Positions 1 to 8,850 are shown, numbered from the stretch's first letter. The stretch is 47,058 nt of DNA from an uncultured Verrucomicrobiota bacterium (GCA_903953565.1 CAJBKE010000008.1:1-47058), one strand, 5' to 3'. The notes: generated by a model not told the origin, from the sequence alone. Program-made: numbers and translations.

Positions 1-1800
1 ACCTTGCCCGATCATGGTGATGGTGCCCGTGCGGGTTTGCGCGTTACGCAGATCCAGCGTGGCGGTGCTCGTGGTGTTGCTGATCGTGATGGCGCCGGAT
101 CCATTCCCCAAGGTGCCGGCACCGGTCACGAAAAGAGTGCCCTCACTGACCGTGGTGCCGCCAGTGTAGGAATTGCTGCCGGCCAAGGTCAAAAAGCTGG
201 CTCCGGTTTTGACCAAGCCCCCGCTGCCGGAAATGGTGCCATTGAACTGCCCACCAGTCGTCATCGAGGCCGTGAGGGTGTTGGCGCCGAGGGAAATCGT
301 GCCGCCCGTGCCACCCAAATTCGCAGCAGTCAGGTTGTTGCCGCCAAGGTCAAGGGTGCCACCATTCACCGTTAGGTTTCCGGATCCCAGCGCATTGGCA
401 TTTCCCAAGGCTAGCGTGCCGAGGCTGAGCGTCGTTCCCCCGCTGTAGCTGTTGCTGGCGGCAAGGATGGCCAGACCGCTCCCGGTCTTGGTCAAACTGC
501 CCGTGCCGAGGCTGATCGCGGCGTTGACCACGTTGGTGCCTGCGCCGTCGAAGGTGAGGTTGAAGTTTGATGCCTCGATCGCATTGCCCCCCGAGGCGAC
601 ATCCAACGTGAGAGTCGATCCGCTGGCCGAACCTATCGTGGCATTGGTCGCCAAAGTGACCTTGCCCTGCCAAGTATTGCTGCCCGCCGCGTTGCGCAAG
701 GCCCCGCCTGAACTCACGCCATCGCCGCTGATGGTCAGCGCTTCGTTGCCCACAGCGAACCCGCTATTGGTCGCCGTCAGGCGCAACTGCGCGCCACTGG
801 CCACAGTTGTCCCGGCTGCCGTGCTCCCCAGCGCATTGCCGTCGGCGATGGTCAACGTTCCCGCGTTAACCACCGTTGTTCCGCTGTAGCTGTTGCTCGC
901 ACCGAGGGCAAGAGTGCCCGAGTCGCTTTTGGTCAAACCGGTCGTGCCGGCCAGGGAACTGCCCACGTTGGCTGTCCGGCTGGCCGCCACCGACCAAGTG
1001 GTGTTGGTCATGGTGATCGAGCCGCCACTGAACGTGTAGTTCGTTCCGCCCACCTGCACGTTGCCCACGACTACGTTCCCGCCCACGGTCACATTGGTCC
1101 CCGCCGATGCGTTGGTGAACTGCGCCACTACCGGCTTGGCATTGTTATAGGTCGTCGCGGTGTTATCAAACTGGTCCGTCCATCCGCTCCCGCCATTGGT
1201 CCACACACCGGAAACACCGCCGTTCCACAAATACGTCGTGGCCGTGTCGGTAATGGAGACGCCGCTTATGCCGGCGGCATTAAGCGAATTCCAAAAGGCA
1301 ATATAAAGGGAGGTTCCGGGACCCACGCCCCGGGCCGTGTACGAAACCGTGGACGCACTGGTGATAGGGCCGGAATCGTAGGAGCCGAGCGGCGAGGCGT
1401 AGGGAGCCAAGGCAAGATCGTAAATCCCTGAACCCAAGCCGGAAGTATAGGGGCCTAGAGTGGTTTGGGTGAAGGTCAGTATAATGTCGGATGTGATATC
1501 CACAGTTCCCACGTTCTGACGCAGAGGAGTGAAGGAAGGGCTGGATGGACCCAGGGCTTGAAGATTCGCAAAGTAGGTTCCTCCAGAATCGAGCACTGAG
1601 TATGGGCTAGAGGGGGCCGCGGTCGTCCATCCCGCCGGAACATCGCCATACCAACCGCCACCCGTAACGGAATTGCTACTTAAGTCTGTGAACGAGCCGT
1701 TTGTTACACCGAGCGTGCCGGCGCGTGCTTGGAAAGCACAAGCCGCCGCGAAGCCGATTGCGACAAGAAAGGAAGGAAAACGGACGTGTTTTTTGTTCAT
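1..1800 (-). CDS. autotransporter-type beta-strand repeat surface protein (N-terminal 600 codons, runs off the window)
   Basis: The frame is open from an ATG at 1800 to the left edge without a stop, so the C-terminus lies outside. It begins with a Sec signal peptide (MNKKHVRFPSFLVAIGF, cleavage near QARA-GT). A beta-sandwich-like secreted domain of about 180 residues follows, then Gly/Thr/Asn-rich repeats. The repeats carry the hallmark of autotransporter-associated beta-strand repeats: SNSYSGGTTLSLGTLALG, SNSYTGGTTVSEGTLFVTG, and LTKTGSGLAIL-like joints. Such proteins are exported and form extended beta-helices at the cell surface. The missing end would hold the anchoring or sorting domain. 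No good Shine-Dalgarno precedes the ATG. A candidate activator site (1858-1886) and a TATA-like -10 (1824-1829) lie upstream. The start and family are clear. The ligand or role is unknown. Confidence 0.85.
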   Translation of the reverse strand, partial: MNKKHVRFPSFLVAIGFAAACAFQARAGTLGVTNGSFTDLSSNSVTGGGWYGDVPAGWTTAAPSSPYSVLDSGGTYFANLQALGPSSPSFTPLRQNVGTVDITSDIILTFTQTTLGPYTSGLGSGIYDLALAPYASPLGSYDSGPITSASTVSYTARGVGPGTSLYIAFWNSLNAAGISGVSITDTATTYLWNGGVSGVWTNGGSGWTDQFDNTATTYNNAKPVVAQFTNASAGTNVTVGGNVVVGNVQVGGTNYTFSGGSITMTNTTWSVAASRTANVGSSLAGTTGLTKSDSGTLALGASNSYSGTTVVNAGTLTIADGNALGSTAAGTTVASGAQLRLTATNSGFAVGNEALTISGDGVSSGGALRNAAGSNTWQGKVTLATNATIGSASGSTLTLDVASGGNAIEASNFNLTFDGAGTNVVNAAISLGTGSLTKTGSGLAILAASNSYSGGTTLSLGTLALGNANALGSGNLTVNGGTLDLGGNNLTAANLGGTGGTISLGANTLTASMTTGGQFNGTISGSGGLVKTGASFLTLAGSNSYTGGTTVSEGTLFVTGAGTLGNGSGAITISNTTSTATLDLRNAQTRTGTITMIGQG

Positions 1801-1817
1801 GGCAAGGGGGGTAAGCC

Positions 1818-1886
1818 TAAATAGCTATACCCTCGCCTCTGCCCGGTGCTCCGAGAATTCTGCCAAAACAGAGCATTTTCCTGCCA
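1818..1886 (-). promoter_or_regulatory. putative promoter with AraC-type direct-repeat site
   Basis: Read on the minus strand, TGGCAGGA and TGGCAGAA occur with a 21-bp period (1858-1886). After 27 bases comes a TATAGC -10-like hexamer (1824-1829), 23 bases before the ATG at 1800. The same arrangement occurs before the GH106-like gene (26641-26704): 24 of the 30 bases of the two sites match and the gap to the -10 differs by one base. Two direct half-sites spaced by two helical turns are typical for AraC/XylS activators. The regulator is not identified. Confidence 0.5.
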
Positions 1887-1994
1887 AGAACAAGATGCCG
1901 AGGAGAATGCTTGGTCGTCAGTCGGGTGTATTGATGGCAGGTGGGGCAGGATCAATCTCCGTGGTTTTCCAAGCGTCCAGGTTTCCGGACGGCA

Positions 1995-3401
1995 TCAAAT
2001 GTCCGTGGGAGAGTAGCGGAGGTAAGTGGAAAATGCCTCACGAACGGCATCAGCGACATGGCCGAACGTCATACTCACATGGTGCCGGTAGCCCGTGCGT
2101 CCGATGATGTTGAGTTTTTTCTGAAGTTCGGGAATGTGTGCGACTCCTGCGCAACCGAAGAAGCCCTCGGCAATCGGATCCGCGGTCATCTCGCCCTCGC
2201 CCAGGTAGTAGTGAAATATCCCGTTTTCGGTTTTTGAGCTCGCGTAGGTCATCGGAGAAGCGGCGATGCGTCCCACATTCGGTCCCCATCCACATCCGGC
2301 GCCAAGCGCCTTGGCAAACATCGGATGATCGATCACCTCGCCTTTTGCCGTCATCAGATCCTGCGGGACGGGCCCGCAGTGGAAGAGGATGCACTTGTCG
2401 GGGTCGTCGCCGTAGTTGTTATTCCAGTCGAGGCAGGTCGCCGGGGTTTCCGCGGCGAGACGCAGGGCATACATGGTGATGGCATTGCACATATCAACCT
2501 CGCAGGCCGCCGGGATGCCGCGGTTGTTCAGTTCACTCATCAAGAGACACGGCGCGATTTTCAGCTCTTTTTCCATTTCGAGCCAGCAGCGGAAGGAAAT
2601 CGCGTCCATCCGATATTCCGCGATGATGTCGTCGAGCACCACGGAGAGCCTGGCCATGGTATCCTGGGCCGGCGCCGGAACATTGGAACAATTTGCATAC
2701 TGGGGCAAAAACTGACTGCGGGCCTTAAACTCCTCACGCGAAGTGTCAAAGGATTTGACCCGCAGAAAAACCTCGGAGAGGTCGAGCGTCTCGGTCGTGA
2801 TCCCGTAGCGCTGGAGCGTGAGTTCGTCGAAGCGGACGGTCTTGAAGGCGGTCGTTCTCGCACCAATCGCGCCGACGGTCATGCGCTTCATTTTTCCCAC
2901 CACCCGGCAGACGCCCGCGAACTTTTCGAGCTGGGTTTTGAACGTCTCGCTGGCCGGATGCGCGGTGTGTGGAGGAAACACCGTGTAGGACAGTCCATAC
3001 TGGTAAAAGACATCCATGATGGAGAATTTTCCGCAGAAGGCATCACGCCGTTCCTTGAAGCCCATCTTGTCGAGCTCGTCGGGATAGGCCTGGATCAAGA
3101 TGGGCACGCCGCAATCAAGCAGCGCTGTAACCGCTCCCGTCTCATCGCCGAAATTCGGCAGACAGAGGATGACCCCGTCGTATTTCCCCTTGTTCTGCTC
3201 AAGAAAACGCGCATAGACGCGGCCCTCATCGGGAGTCTCCACCGCCCCAAATCGGGTTGCGGATTCCTCGAGCAAAAGTGCGTTATAGCCGAGCGCTTCA
3301 ACTTGGGCCTTGAGTTCCTGACGGGCACCAGCGATGAGCGTTTCCGGGAAGAATCCCCGGTTTCCAAAATAGAGGGCGAAGGTGAGTGGTTGTTTTGTCA
3401 T
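1995..3401 (-). CDS. L-fucose isomerase-like sugar isomerase
   Basis: This 468-residue protein resembles the L-fucose/L-arabinose isomerase superfamily, which interconverts aldoses and ketoses with a divalent metal. The C-terminal part shows the family pattern: an acidic ligand region (CEVDMCNAITMYAL), an HCGP motif (LFHCGPVPQDL) and a Gly-rich segment (GCGWGPNVGRIAASPMTY). The frame is open upstream to 3713, but the ATG at 3401 is chosen because it overlaps the stop of the upstream PfkB kinase as ATGA and because the conserved N-terminus (LTFALYFGNRGFFP) starts there. With the kinase (same transcript) and the class II aldolase (divergent, 5445) it completes an isomerase-kinase-aldolase series for a ketose 1-phosphate route. 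The exact sugar cannot be read from sequence. A deoxyhexose such as fucose or rhamnose, or a pentose, is plausible. Confidence 0.8.
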   Translation of the reverse strand: MTKQPLTFALYFGNRGFFPETLIAGARQELKAQVEALGYNALLLEESATRFGAVETPDEGRVYARFLEQNKGKYDGVILCLPNFGDETGAVTALLDCGVPILIQAYPDELDKMGFKERRDAFCGKFSIMDVFYQYGLSYTVFPPHTAHPASETFKTQLEKFAGVCRVVGKMKRMTVGAIGARTTAFKTVRFDELTLQRYGITTETLDLSEVFLRVKSFDTSREEFKARSQFLPQYANCSNVPAPAQDTMARLSVVLDDIIAEYRMDAISFRCWLEMEKELKIAPCLLMSELNNRGIPAACEVDMCNAITMYALRLAAETPATCLDWNNNYGDDPDKCILFHCGPVPQDLMTAKGEVIDHPMFAKALGAGCGWGPNVGRIAASPMTYASSKTENGIFHYYLGEGEMTADPIAEGFFGCAGVAHIPELQKKLNIIGRTGYRHHVSMTFGHVADAVREAFSTYLRYSPTDI

Positions 3402-4333
3402 AGTATGAGGTGTTGGTGGAGGTTGCTGGAGATGTCGCTGCGAATAAGGTCGTTTTTTTGGCTGGGGAGAGCGGTTCGTCCTCCAACACGGCCAGCCACG
3501 CGGGAGGCCAGGAGCGAGCCGAATTCCATGCGCAGCGCCAGGCTCCATCCTTCGAGCACACCCACAATGTATCCGGCATGGAAAGCGTCGCCGCATCCGG
3601 TCGTATCCACCGCATCCACGACGAAGGCCGGCTGGTGAATGATCCCGCCCGCTTCGCGGTCGAGCGCCCAGCTTCCTTGAATACCGTCGGTCACCAGCAC
3701 TTGGCCGGGACAAAGATCGCCCAAGGCGCGGAGCACATCGCCGGGCTCGCTCATTCCTGTCAGCCGCCTCGCCGCCGCCAGCGGAAGAATCGGATCGGTT
3801 CCCATGCCCAAAAGTTTTTTCAGCCGGTCTTGGTCTCCCGACTCAAAATCGAGAATGCTGCGGCACGGGGTTCCCGCCGCCGCTTCCAGCGCAGCCTCCG
3901 TGGCATCAAGGTCGTAGCTGTCCACCAGAATGGCCTTGGCCCGCGCGATCTCCGCTCGAGGAATGTCCGATGTTTGGAGATACCCGTAATTGTCCATCTG
4001 GATAAACACCGTCCGCGCCGCCGTGCGCGGATCAATCTCGACGAGGGCGATGGCCGGGCGGGATGTCTCGTCACGAACGATCAGGGCCGTGTCCACTCCA
4101 TTACTGCGGAACTCCTCCAGGCAAATCGCGCTGAGCGTGTTGCTGCCAAGACGCGCGACCATGCCCACCCGGTATCCGAGACGTGCCACGCCGCAGCATC
4201 CGGACCCGACCGGCGCTCCGCCCTGAATCACCAGATCCTCCACGAACTGCTTGTCGTCCTGCACCACCGATTCCGGCAGACGAACGAGCACGTCCACCGC
4301 ATTGAGGCCGACTGCAATCAAGTCGTACGACAT
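3398..4333 (-). CDS. PfkB-family carbohydrate kinase
   Basis: A 311-residue ribokinase/PfkB kinase, which phosphorylates a sugar with ATP in the cytoplasm. The N-terminus has the sugar-binding GGAP-type segment (VIQGGAPVGSGCCGVARLG). The C-terminal signature DTTGCGDAFHAGY contains the catalytic Asp and the anion hole. Start: the frame is open to 4402, but the ATG at 4333 gives the usual beta-strand start (MSYDLIAVGLNAVDVLV). Its stop overlaps the start of the isomerase gene by four bases (ATGA), which implies translational coupling and a shared pathway. A perfect inverted repeat (4348-4369) sits directly upstream. The substrate is probably the ketose made by the neighbouring isomerase. Confidence 0.9.
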   Translation of the reverse strand: MSYDLIAVGLNAVDVLVRLPESVVQDDKQFVEDLVIQGGAPVGSGCCGVARLGYRVGMVARLGSNTLSAICLEEFRSNGVDTALIVRDETSRPAIALVEIDPRTAARTVFIQMDNYGYLQTSDIPRAEIARAKAILVDSYDLDATEAALEAAAGTPCRSILDFESGDQDRLKKLLGMGTDPILPLAAARRLTGMSEPGDVLRALGDLCPGQVLVTDGIQGSWALDREAGGIIHQPAFVVDAVDTTGCGDAFHAGYIVGVLEGWSLALRMEFGSLLASRVAGRVGGRTALPSQKNDLIRSDISSNLHQHLIL

Positions 4334-4347
4334 GCACGAATGAGACA

Positions 4348-4369
4348 ATTGACCCAACGATAGGTCAAT
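4348..4369. promoter_or_regulatory. inverted repeat, putative operator before the kinase gene
   Basis: ATTGACC and GGTCAAT form a perfect 7-bp inverted repeat around an 8-base spacer, ending 15 bases before the kinase ATG at 4333 and within the 87-base gap after the lacI-type gene. On the minus strand the outer arm also offers a TTGACC -35-like hexamer. It could be the operator of the adjacent LacI regulator or of another repressor. It is too far from a T-run to be a terminator. Confidence 0.45.
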
Positions 4370-4420
4370 GGTTAATTTCCAGCTGCCACGAAAAACATTC
4401 AAGCCCCCGTGCCACTATTC

Positions 4421-5398
4421 CTACGAGCAAACAAAGACCGGCGCCACGGAGATGCGCCGCGGACTGGGAGTCTCGCCGCGCAGGAGTTTGCTCAGGAGGC
4501 CAGCCGCTTTTTCGGCGATGAAGGCCGGACGCAGATCCACGAATGGCAGGCGCGAGGGCATGGCCTGCACGAGCGGCGTGCCGTCAAAGCCGATCACCGG
4601 CCCCCTTTGCTCCCCGGCGGTGAGGAACCAGGCCAAGGCGCAGACGTCATTGTATCCGATCACGGCGGTTTTCTTTTTCATGCTGGGGAGGGCGCGGGCC
4701 ACCCCGGCGACGGCAGCTTGAAAATCCCAACTCTCGCCTTCGAAATAAAACAACGACGGTTCTGGAAAGCCGCGGCTGCGGCAGACGTCGAGAAGCAGAT
4801 CGGGCCGCGCTTTGGGAAGGCCGGACATGCGCGCATAAGCGGGGGCGAAGTAGGCAATCCGGCCGACTCCCCGAGCGATCAGATGGTCCACCGCCAAGGC
4901 AAGGCCGTCCTTGATGTTGATCGTCACGGCCGCCTCGCCCGGGGGGGCGTAGCCAAGGAAAACGCGAGGGCACCCGGGCTTGACGGAGAGGTCGGCGCTG
5001 CGGCTCCCCCGCACTTCCGACCAGATAAGAAGCCCGTCCACCGCCCGCTCCAAGAGGGTTTGCTCCAAACGGTGTTCGTCGTCTGCATTGTCCGCTCCGT
5101 GGCAGGTAAGAATAAGTTCGTAGCCCAGCAGACGAAGGCGTTTTTCCAGCTCCAGCGACAGCAGGGCAAAAAATGGGTTTTGCAGATTGCCAGCCACCAA
5201 CCCCACCGTGTGGCTCTTGCGAATGCGCAGGCTTCCGGCTGCCCGGTTGCGCACATATCCCAAACGACGCGCCGCTTCTTTGACGCGCAGGCGGGTCTCC
5301 GGGCCGAATCGGGAATTTCGCGAGGCATCATTAAGGACGCTGGAAGCGGTTGTGGGATGCACATTGGCCTCCCTCGCTACATCTTTCAGATTAGGCAC
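4421..5398 (-). CDS. LacI-family transcriptional regulator
   Basis: The protein has an N-terminal LacI helix-turn-helix (LKDVAREANVHPTTASSVLND) with the hinge region (RRLGYVRNRAAGSLR), followed by a periplasmic-binding-protein-like sensor domain (VGLVAGNLQNPFFALL, DGLLIWSEVR, AVIGYNDVCALAWF, PVIGFDGTPL). The start is uncertain. A GTG at 5398 gives the standard family N-terminus (VPNLKDVA, 325 residues). An ATG at 5446 would add 16 residues and overlap the divergent aldolase start, because the CATG there is read on both strands. It lies between the divergent aldolase and the co-oriented kinase and isomerase, so it probably controls all three in response to their sugar or sugar phosphate. Confidence 0.9.
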   Translation of the reverse strand: MPNLKDVAREANVHPTTASSVLNDASRNSRFGPETRLRVKEAARRLGYVRNRAAGSLRIRKSHTVGLVAGNLQNPFFALLSLELEKRLRLLGYELILTCHGADNADDEHRLEQTLLERAVDGLLIWSEVRGSRSADLSVKPGCPRVFLGYAPPGEAAVTINIKDGLALAVDHLIARGVGRIAYFAPAYARMSGLPKARPDLLLDVCRSRGFPEPSLFYFEGESWDFQAAVAGVARALPSMKKKTAVIGYNDVCALAWFLTAGEQRGPVIGFDGTPLVQAMPSRLPFVDLRPAFIAEKAAGLLSKLLRGETPSPRRISVAPVFVCS

Positions 5399-5444
5399 TC
5401 CAACCCGACTACTCACTGCGGTCCAATAACTCAACCTACGAATC

Positions 5445-6431
5445 ATGAAAGTCATTAGAGAAAGAAACGAAGTCCTGAAACGCTTGGAGGAGGCGGGAGC
5501 CGCGGGAATCCCCATCCTGTGCCCCAACGCGGAAACCCCGGATGAGATGGAAGGTATTTTGCTTGGTGCACAGCGTCACGCTGTGGGGTGGAAAATTCCC
5601 CGCATCGCCGTCGGCATAGGAGTCACTGCCTCATATCCCGACCATCCGCAGCTCGGCCGCCTTGCCATGGGCGATGGACGGGACGCATGCGTGCTGGACC
5701 ATGCCGCTCGGACATGGATGGGCTGGCTGGAGGTGTATTCCGATCGGGAAGGGTTTTTCGACCGGGTCGAAGTGATTCCTTTTCTCGATCATGGATGGGC
5801 GCCGCTGGCGGCCGATCTTGAGCTGATGAATGCCTCATGGTTCCAGGAGGCCATGGGCATCATCATGTTTGATGCGAGCCTCCATGATTTTGATGAGAAC
5901 GCCCGGTTGACCAAGGAATATGTATCGAGAGCCGGAGGGAACGTTGTGGTGGAAGCCTGCCCGGACAAGGTTTTCGAGCTGGCTGAAATCAAACGAAAAA
6001 ATCTGGGTGAAGCGGACTTGCTCTCGGATCCCCGGCGGGTCGGTCAGTTCGTCGAACGGACAGGCGTTGATCTCGTCGTTCCCAACCTCGGGACCGAACA
6101 CCGCACGGCATCGGATGTCCCGCTCGAATATCGCCGAGACATCGCCAGAGAAGTTTCAAAGCTGGTCGGACCGATCCAGGCTCTCCACGGCACAAGCAGT
6201 TTGGGCGACCGCCTGGAAACCGTTGGCAGCGACGGCGTGTGCAAAGTGAATTTTTATACGGCGATGGCTCGCAGTGCCAGCATGCAGGTGAAAGCCGCAT
6301 GGGATCAGGTTCCCGCCGGCCAGCCCCTGCCGATTTCTCTGGCTTGTGGCAGCTCGGTCCATGCTTCACGGCGCGGAATCTTTGCCGCGAAGACACAATC
6401 GATGCTGGAATTGCTGGGGGCCACACGGTGA
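5445..6431 (+). CDS. class II (metal-dependent) ketose-bisphosphate aldolase-family protein
   Basis: A 328-residue protein with the class II fructose-bisphosphate/tagatose-bisphosphate aldolase layout: FLDHGWAPL (metal-ligand loop, normally LDHG), IIMFDASLHDFDENARLTKEYV (the MxDGS helix region), VDLVVPNLGTEHRT (the GTxHG-like loop), LHGTSSL (normally LHGGS) and GVCKVNFYTAM (the GxxKxNxxTD segment). These enzymes cleave ketose (bis)phosphates to DHAP and an aldehyde. Several motif positions deviate from the canonical FbaA/KbaY sequence, so a different phosphosugar is likely. It is divergent from the LacI gene, with only 46 bases between the two proposed starts. It would supply the cleavage step after the isomerase and kinase. 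Confidence 0.8.
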   Translation: MKVIRERNEVLKRLEEAGAAGIPILCPNAETPDEMEGILLGAQRHAVGWKIPRIAVGIGVTASYPDHPQLGRLAMGDGRDACVLDHAARTWMGWLEVYSDREGFFDRVEVIPFLDHGWAPLAADLELMNASWFQEAMGIIMFDASLHDFDENARLTKEYVSRAGGNVVVEACPDKVFELAEIKRKNLGEADLLSDPRRVGQFVERTGVDLVVPNLGTEHRTASDVPLEYRRDIAREVSKLVGPIQALHGTSSLGDRLETVGSDGVCKVNFYTAMARSASMQVKAAWDQVPAGQPLPISLACGSSVHASRRGIFAAKTQSMLELLGATR

Positions 6432-6866
6432 TCACCATGCACATGTCCTTCATCATCACCTGCGGTAACCTCTGGGGGCCTCGCCTTCCGATGAATCGCG
6501 GGGCGTTTCAGCCGCGCCCCTGACCGCAGCCTGGGCGGATATTCTGACTCTCATCCTCCCCACCATCGTGATCGGCTGGCGCAACTGCCGCGGCGACCGG
6601 CTGCTGAGGGAGGCGGTGCAAGGTGGTGTCTGCGCTATTGGTGTGCTGCTTGTCTGTTGGGAAAAACGAGCTGGAAATTGGCGGAGAACTTACAGGCATC
6701 ATTCGCCGGGTTGCTTGCCCCTGGGTCACCTATGTGATCTCTTTTATATTGTTGTCGGCGGATATGCCATCGTTTGCATAGGCGGTGGGGGCCAGCACTC
6801 GTTCGTGAGCTTCTCGCGCGCCTCCCTCGCAATATCTCCAAGGGTCACGTTCATCGGGGTGCTATA
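6432..6866. other. 435-base gene-free stretch with a weak hairpin and possible degraded coding sequence
   Basis: No convincing gene is present. GGGGCG and CGCCCC (about 6500-6520) can form a 6-bp hairpin after the aldolase gene, but no T-run follows, so it is a weak terminator candidate at best. A short plus frame around 6660-6780 reads like a hydrophobic membrane segment (GIIRRVACPWVTYVISF) and ends at TAG. It is cut off upstream by a TGA and matches no family I can name. It may be the 3' scrap of a transporter gene. Confidence 0.35.
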
Positions 6867-8306
6867 TCAATTCTCCTCCGCAAGCGTGCCGCGGCGTTTT
6901 TCCAGCTCTTTGCGGATCGTGAGCGCACGGGCTTCGGTGATCGGATAGAAGCACGTGAGGAGGATCGCCCCGGCGATGGCCACGGTGGGGAGCCCGAGAT
7001 CAAGCACGCGCATCAGAAAGATTGTCCGCTCCGGTTGGGTGGCGCCGAGCGCGATGTCAAAGCCCGTGGCGTTGAGGATGAATCCCGAGAGAGTGAAAGC
7101 GAGCGTGGTGCCGAGCTTCATGATCCAGGCGTAGATCGCCCCGAGCGTTGCCTCCTTGCGCATGCCTGTCTCCAGTTCCAGAAGGTCGCAGACATCGGCC
7201 ATCATGGAGGAGGTGAGTGTCCAAAGTGCGCAGAAGCCGAGTGCAAGGAACAGCGAAGGGATCAAAAAGAGATACGGGTGCGTGGGCGAATAGCACACCC
7301 ACTTGAGCAGGCAGCCGACCACCGAGCAGGCTAGGAAAAGCACCAGCGCCGGCTTCTTGCCGAGGCGCACTCCCGCCGCGCCGACGATGAACACAAAAGC
7401 CAGGCTGCCTGCCTGCCAAGCCGTGCCCCCCCAGCCAAGCAGGATGGATGCTGGTTTTTCCGCGCCACCATAAATATGATAAATGGCAATGTAGGGGGTC
7501 AGGCTCGAGGTGCTGAAAACGCCCACGCACATAAGGAAGACGACGATGGAAAGGATGAGGAATGGCCGGTTTTTCAGCGTGCGGCCGACCTGGTGCATGA
7601 CGGTGGGGGGCTTCTCCCGTTCCGTCTTCGACACCACTCGCTCATGGCATTTGAAGGCGGAGACCAGGGCGAGCGCGGTAATGCAGATGCCCATGACAAT
7701 TCCGACCCATTTGGCCCCTTGAAGCGTGTCAGCAAACACCGACATTTGCGTCGCGGCATAGAGCCAGGGGATGCTGAGCAGCGCAACCGAGCACCAGAAG
7801 GAGTTGAACGCCATCAGCCGGGTGCGCTCGTCGTAGTCCGGCGTGAGGGAAAACCCCAACGCGCTCCAGGGAATGCCGAAGAGACTCGCGAACAGGAAGA
7901 AAATGATCGATATGAGGAAGAACCACCAAAAGTAGGCGTTACCGGACCAGCCGTGGGGCATCATCCACATCAGCGCAAAGGTCAGCCCGGCCCCGATGCC
8001 CCCCACAACCATGAACGGCTTCCGGCGGCCGTAGCGGGATTGGAAGTTGTCGGAGATGCCACCGATGACCGGATCGGCGAAGGCATCTAGGAACCGCGGG
8101 ATGGCGAGCGCCATCCCAACCATGGCGGGATTCACTCCGAGAGCCAAGGTGAGCACGAACTGCGCGAGGTTTCCCACGCTGTTGATCATCAGGTTGTAGG
8201 CCATGCCGCCGCTGGCATAGCCGAACTTGATACCAAGGGGCACCCGGTCGGCCGCGGCGGTGACATGCGCGCTGCCTTGGTGCTGCGGTTCCCCCGGTTG
8301 GATCAT
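6867..8306 (-). CDS. GPH/MFS-family sugar:cation symporter
   Basis: A 479-residue protein with about 12 hydrophobic segments. The glycoside-pentoside-hexuronide family signatures are visible: RFLDAFADPVIGGISD with SRYGRRKPFMVVGG after helix 2 (the D-P-GxxxD and R-x-GRR loop), IPWSALGFSLTPDYDERTRLMAF in the middle, and ASLFGIPW. The family imports oligosaccharides, glycosides or monosaccharides with Na+ or H+. The frame is open to 8354. The ATG at 8306 is chosen as the first start that leaves a short cytoplasmic N-terminus before helix 1. It is the last gene of the GH110-like/GH36/WbsX/AraC group and would import the galactosides that group releases. A decayed gene lies between it and the AraC gene. 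Confidence 0.9.
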   Translation of the reverse strand: MIQPGEPQHQGSAHVTAAADRVPLGIKFGYASGGMAYNLMINSVGNLAQFVLTLALGVNPAMVGMALAIPRFLDAFADPVIGGISDNFQSRYGRRKPFMVVGGIGAGLTFALMWMMPHGWSGNAYFWWFFLISIIFFLFASLFGIPWSALGFSLTPDYDERTRLMAFNSFWCSVALLSIPWLYAATQMSVFADTLQGAKWVGIVMGICITALALVSAFKCHERVVSKTEREKPPTVMHQVGRTLKNRPFLILSIVVFLMCVGVFSTSSLTPYIAIYHIYGGAEKPASILLGWGGTAWQAGSLAFVFIVGAAGVRLGKKPALVLFLACSVVGCLLKWVCYSPTHPYLFLIPSLFLALGFCALWTLTSSMMADVCDLLELETGMRKEATLGAIYAWIMKLGTTLAFTLSGFILNATGFDIALGATQPERTIFLMRVLDLGLPTVAIAGAILLTCFYPITEARALTIRKELEKRRGTLAEEN

Positions 8307-8319
8307 GGCAGGGGAAGCC

Positions 8320-8652
8320 CTAACAGAGCGGTGAAGCTGGCCGCAGCTCCTCACGTTTCATGCTGGCGACGTGGCCGTCGCAGCAGGGCAGGAGCAGCGT
8401 CGCACCGCTTGCCGGAAAGCTCTTGCACGGGTTGATACCTTGAGTGAACCCCTGCGCCATCGGCGACCGCGTGGGACGCCCAGTTTTCCGCCGTGCTCCA
8501 GCTCCCGCTGTCCGGGCGCTGCTCCACTCGCCGACGGCCGCAGATACCCAATGCGGGGCCACGCAAAGGATGATGGCCGCGAGCCCGGCCAGCTGGGGCA
8601 TGGAGCGGAAACAAGTGGAAGCAGATGCTTGAAAGGGGGAGCTCGGAAGCAT
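8320..8652 (-). pseudogene. decayed secreted surface-protein gene (signal peptide plus frameshifted fragment)
   Basis: A signal peptide is readable from ATG 8601 (MPQLAGLAAIILCVAPHWVSAA) or from ATG 8652. Shortly after it the meaningful reading moves to another frame, which gives DSGSWSTAENWASHAVADGAG. That pattern is common at the mature N-terminus of autotransporter/PEP-CTERM-type proteins of Verrucomicrobiota (GxWSTAxNWxxxxVADGAG). After about 20 residues the sense returns to the first frame (FTQGINPCKSFPASGATLLL), then ends. So at least two frameshifts and a large C-terminal deletion are needed to explain it. No function is expected. Confidence 0.55.
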
Positions 8653-8850
8653 GAGGCATGATGCAAAAACTCGGCAGGAGAATCTTGCAGAATCCGGATT
8701 ATTTATTGAAAAATCCGAGCATCCGGAAAGGAAACGAGAAGGCAACGGATCGGCGAGGTGTCGAAAAACACGAGGGAGGTTGATAGATGTGTTCGGACGG
8801 AGCCTCACCCGGCACGGTTCGCCGGTGCCCGCGCGCGGATCAAGCGGTCT

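Noticed and set aside
2325-3638. Long plus-strand frame opposite the isomerase gene
   Set aside because: Shadow of the isomerase/kinase reading frames; composition is random-like and there is no family motif.
6660-6780. Hydrophobic plus-strand stretch (GIIRRVACPWVTYVISF) as a small membrane protein
   Set aside because: No start with a ribosome site is seen, an upstream TGA cuts the frame, and no family is recognised. Kept only as a possible gene remnant.
8699-8722. Hairpin CGGATT...AATCCG upstream of the broken surface-protein gene
   Set aside because: A six-base stem without a T-run or a gene end at the right place; no role can be supported.
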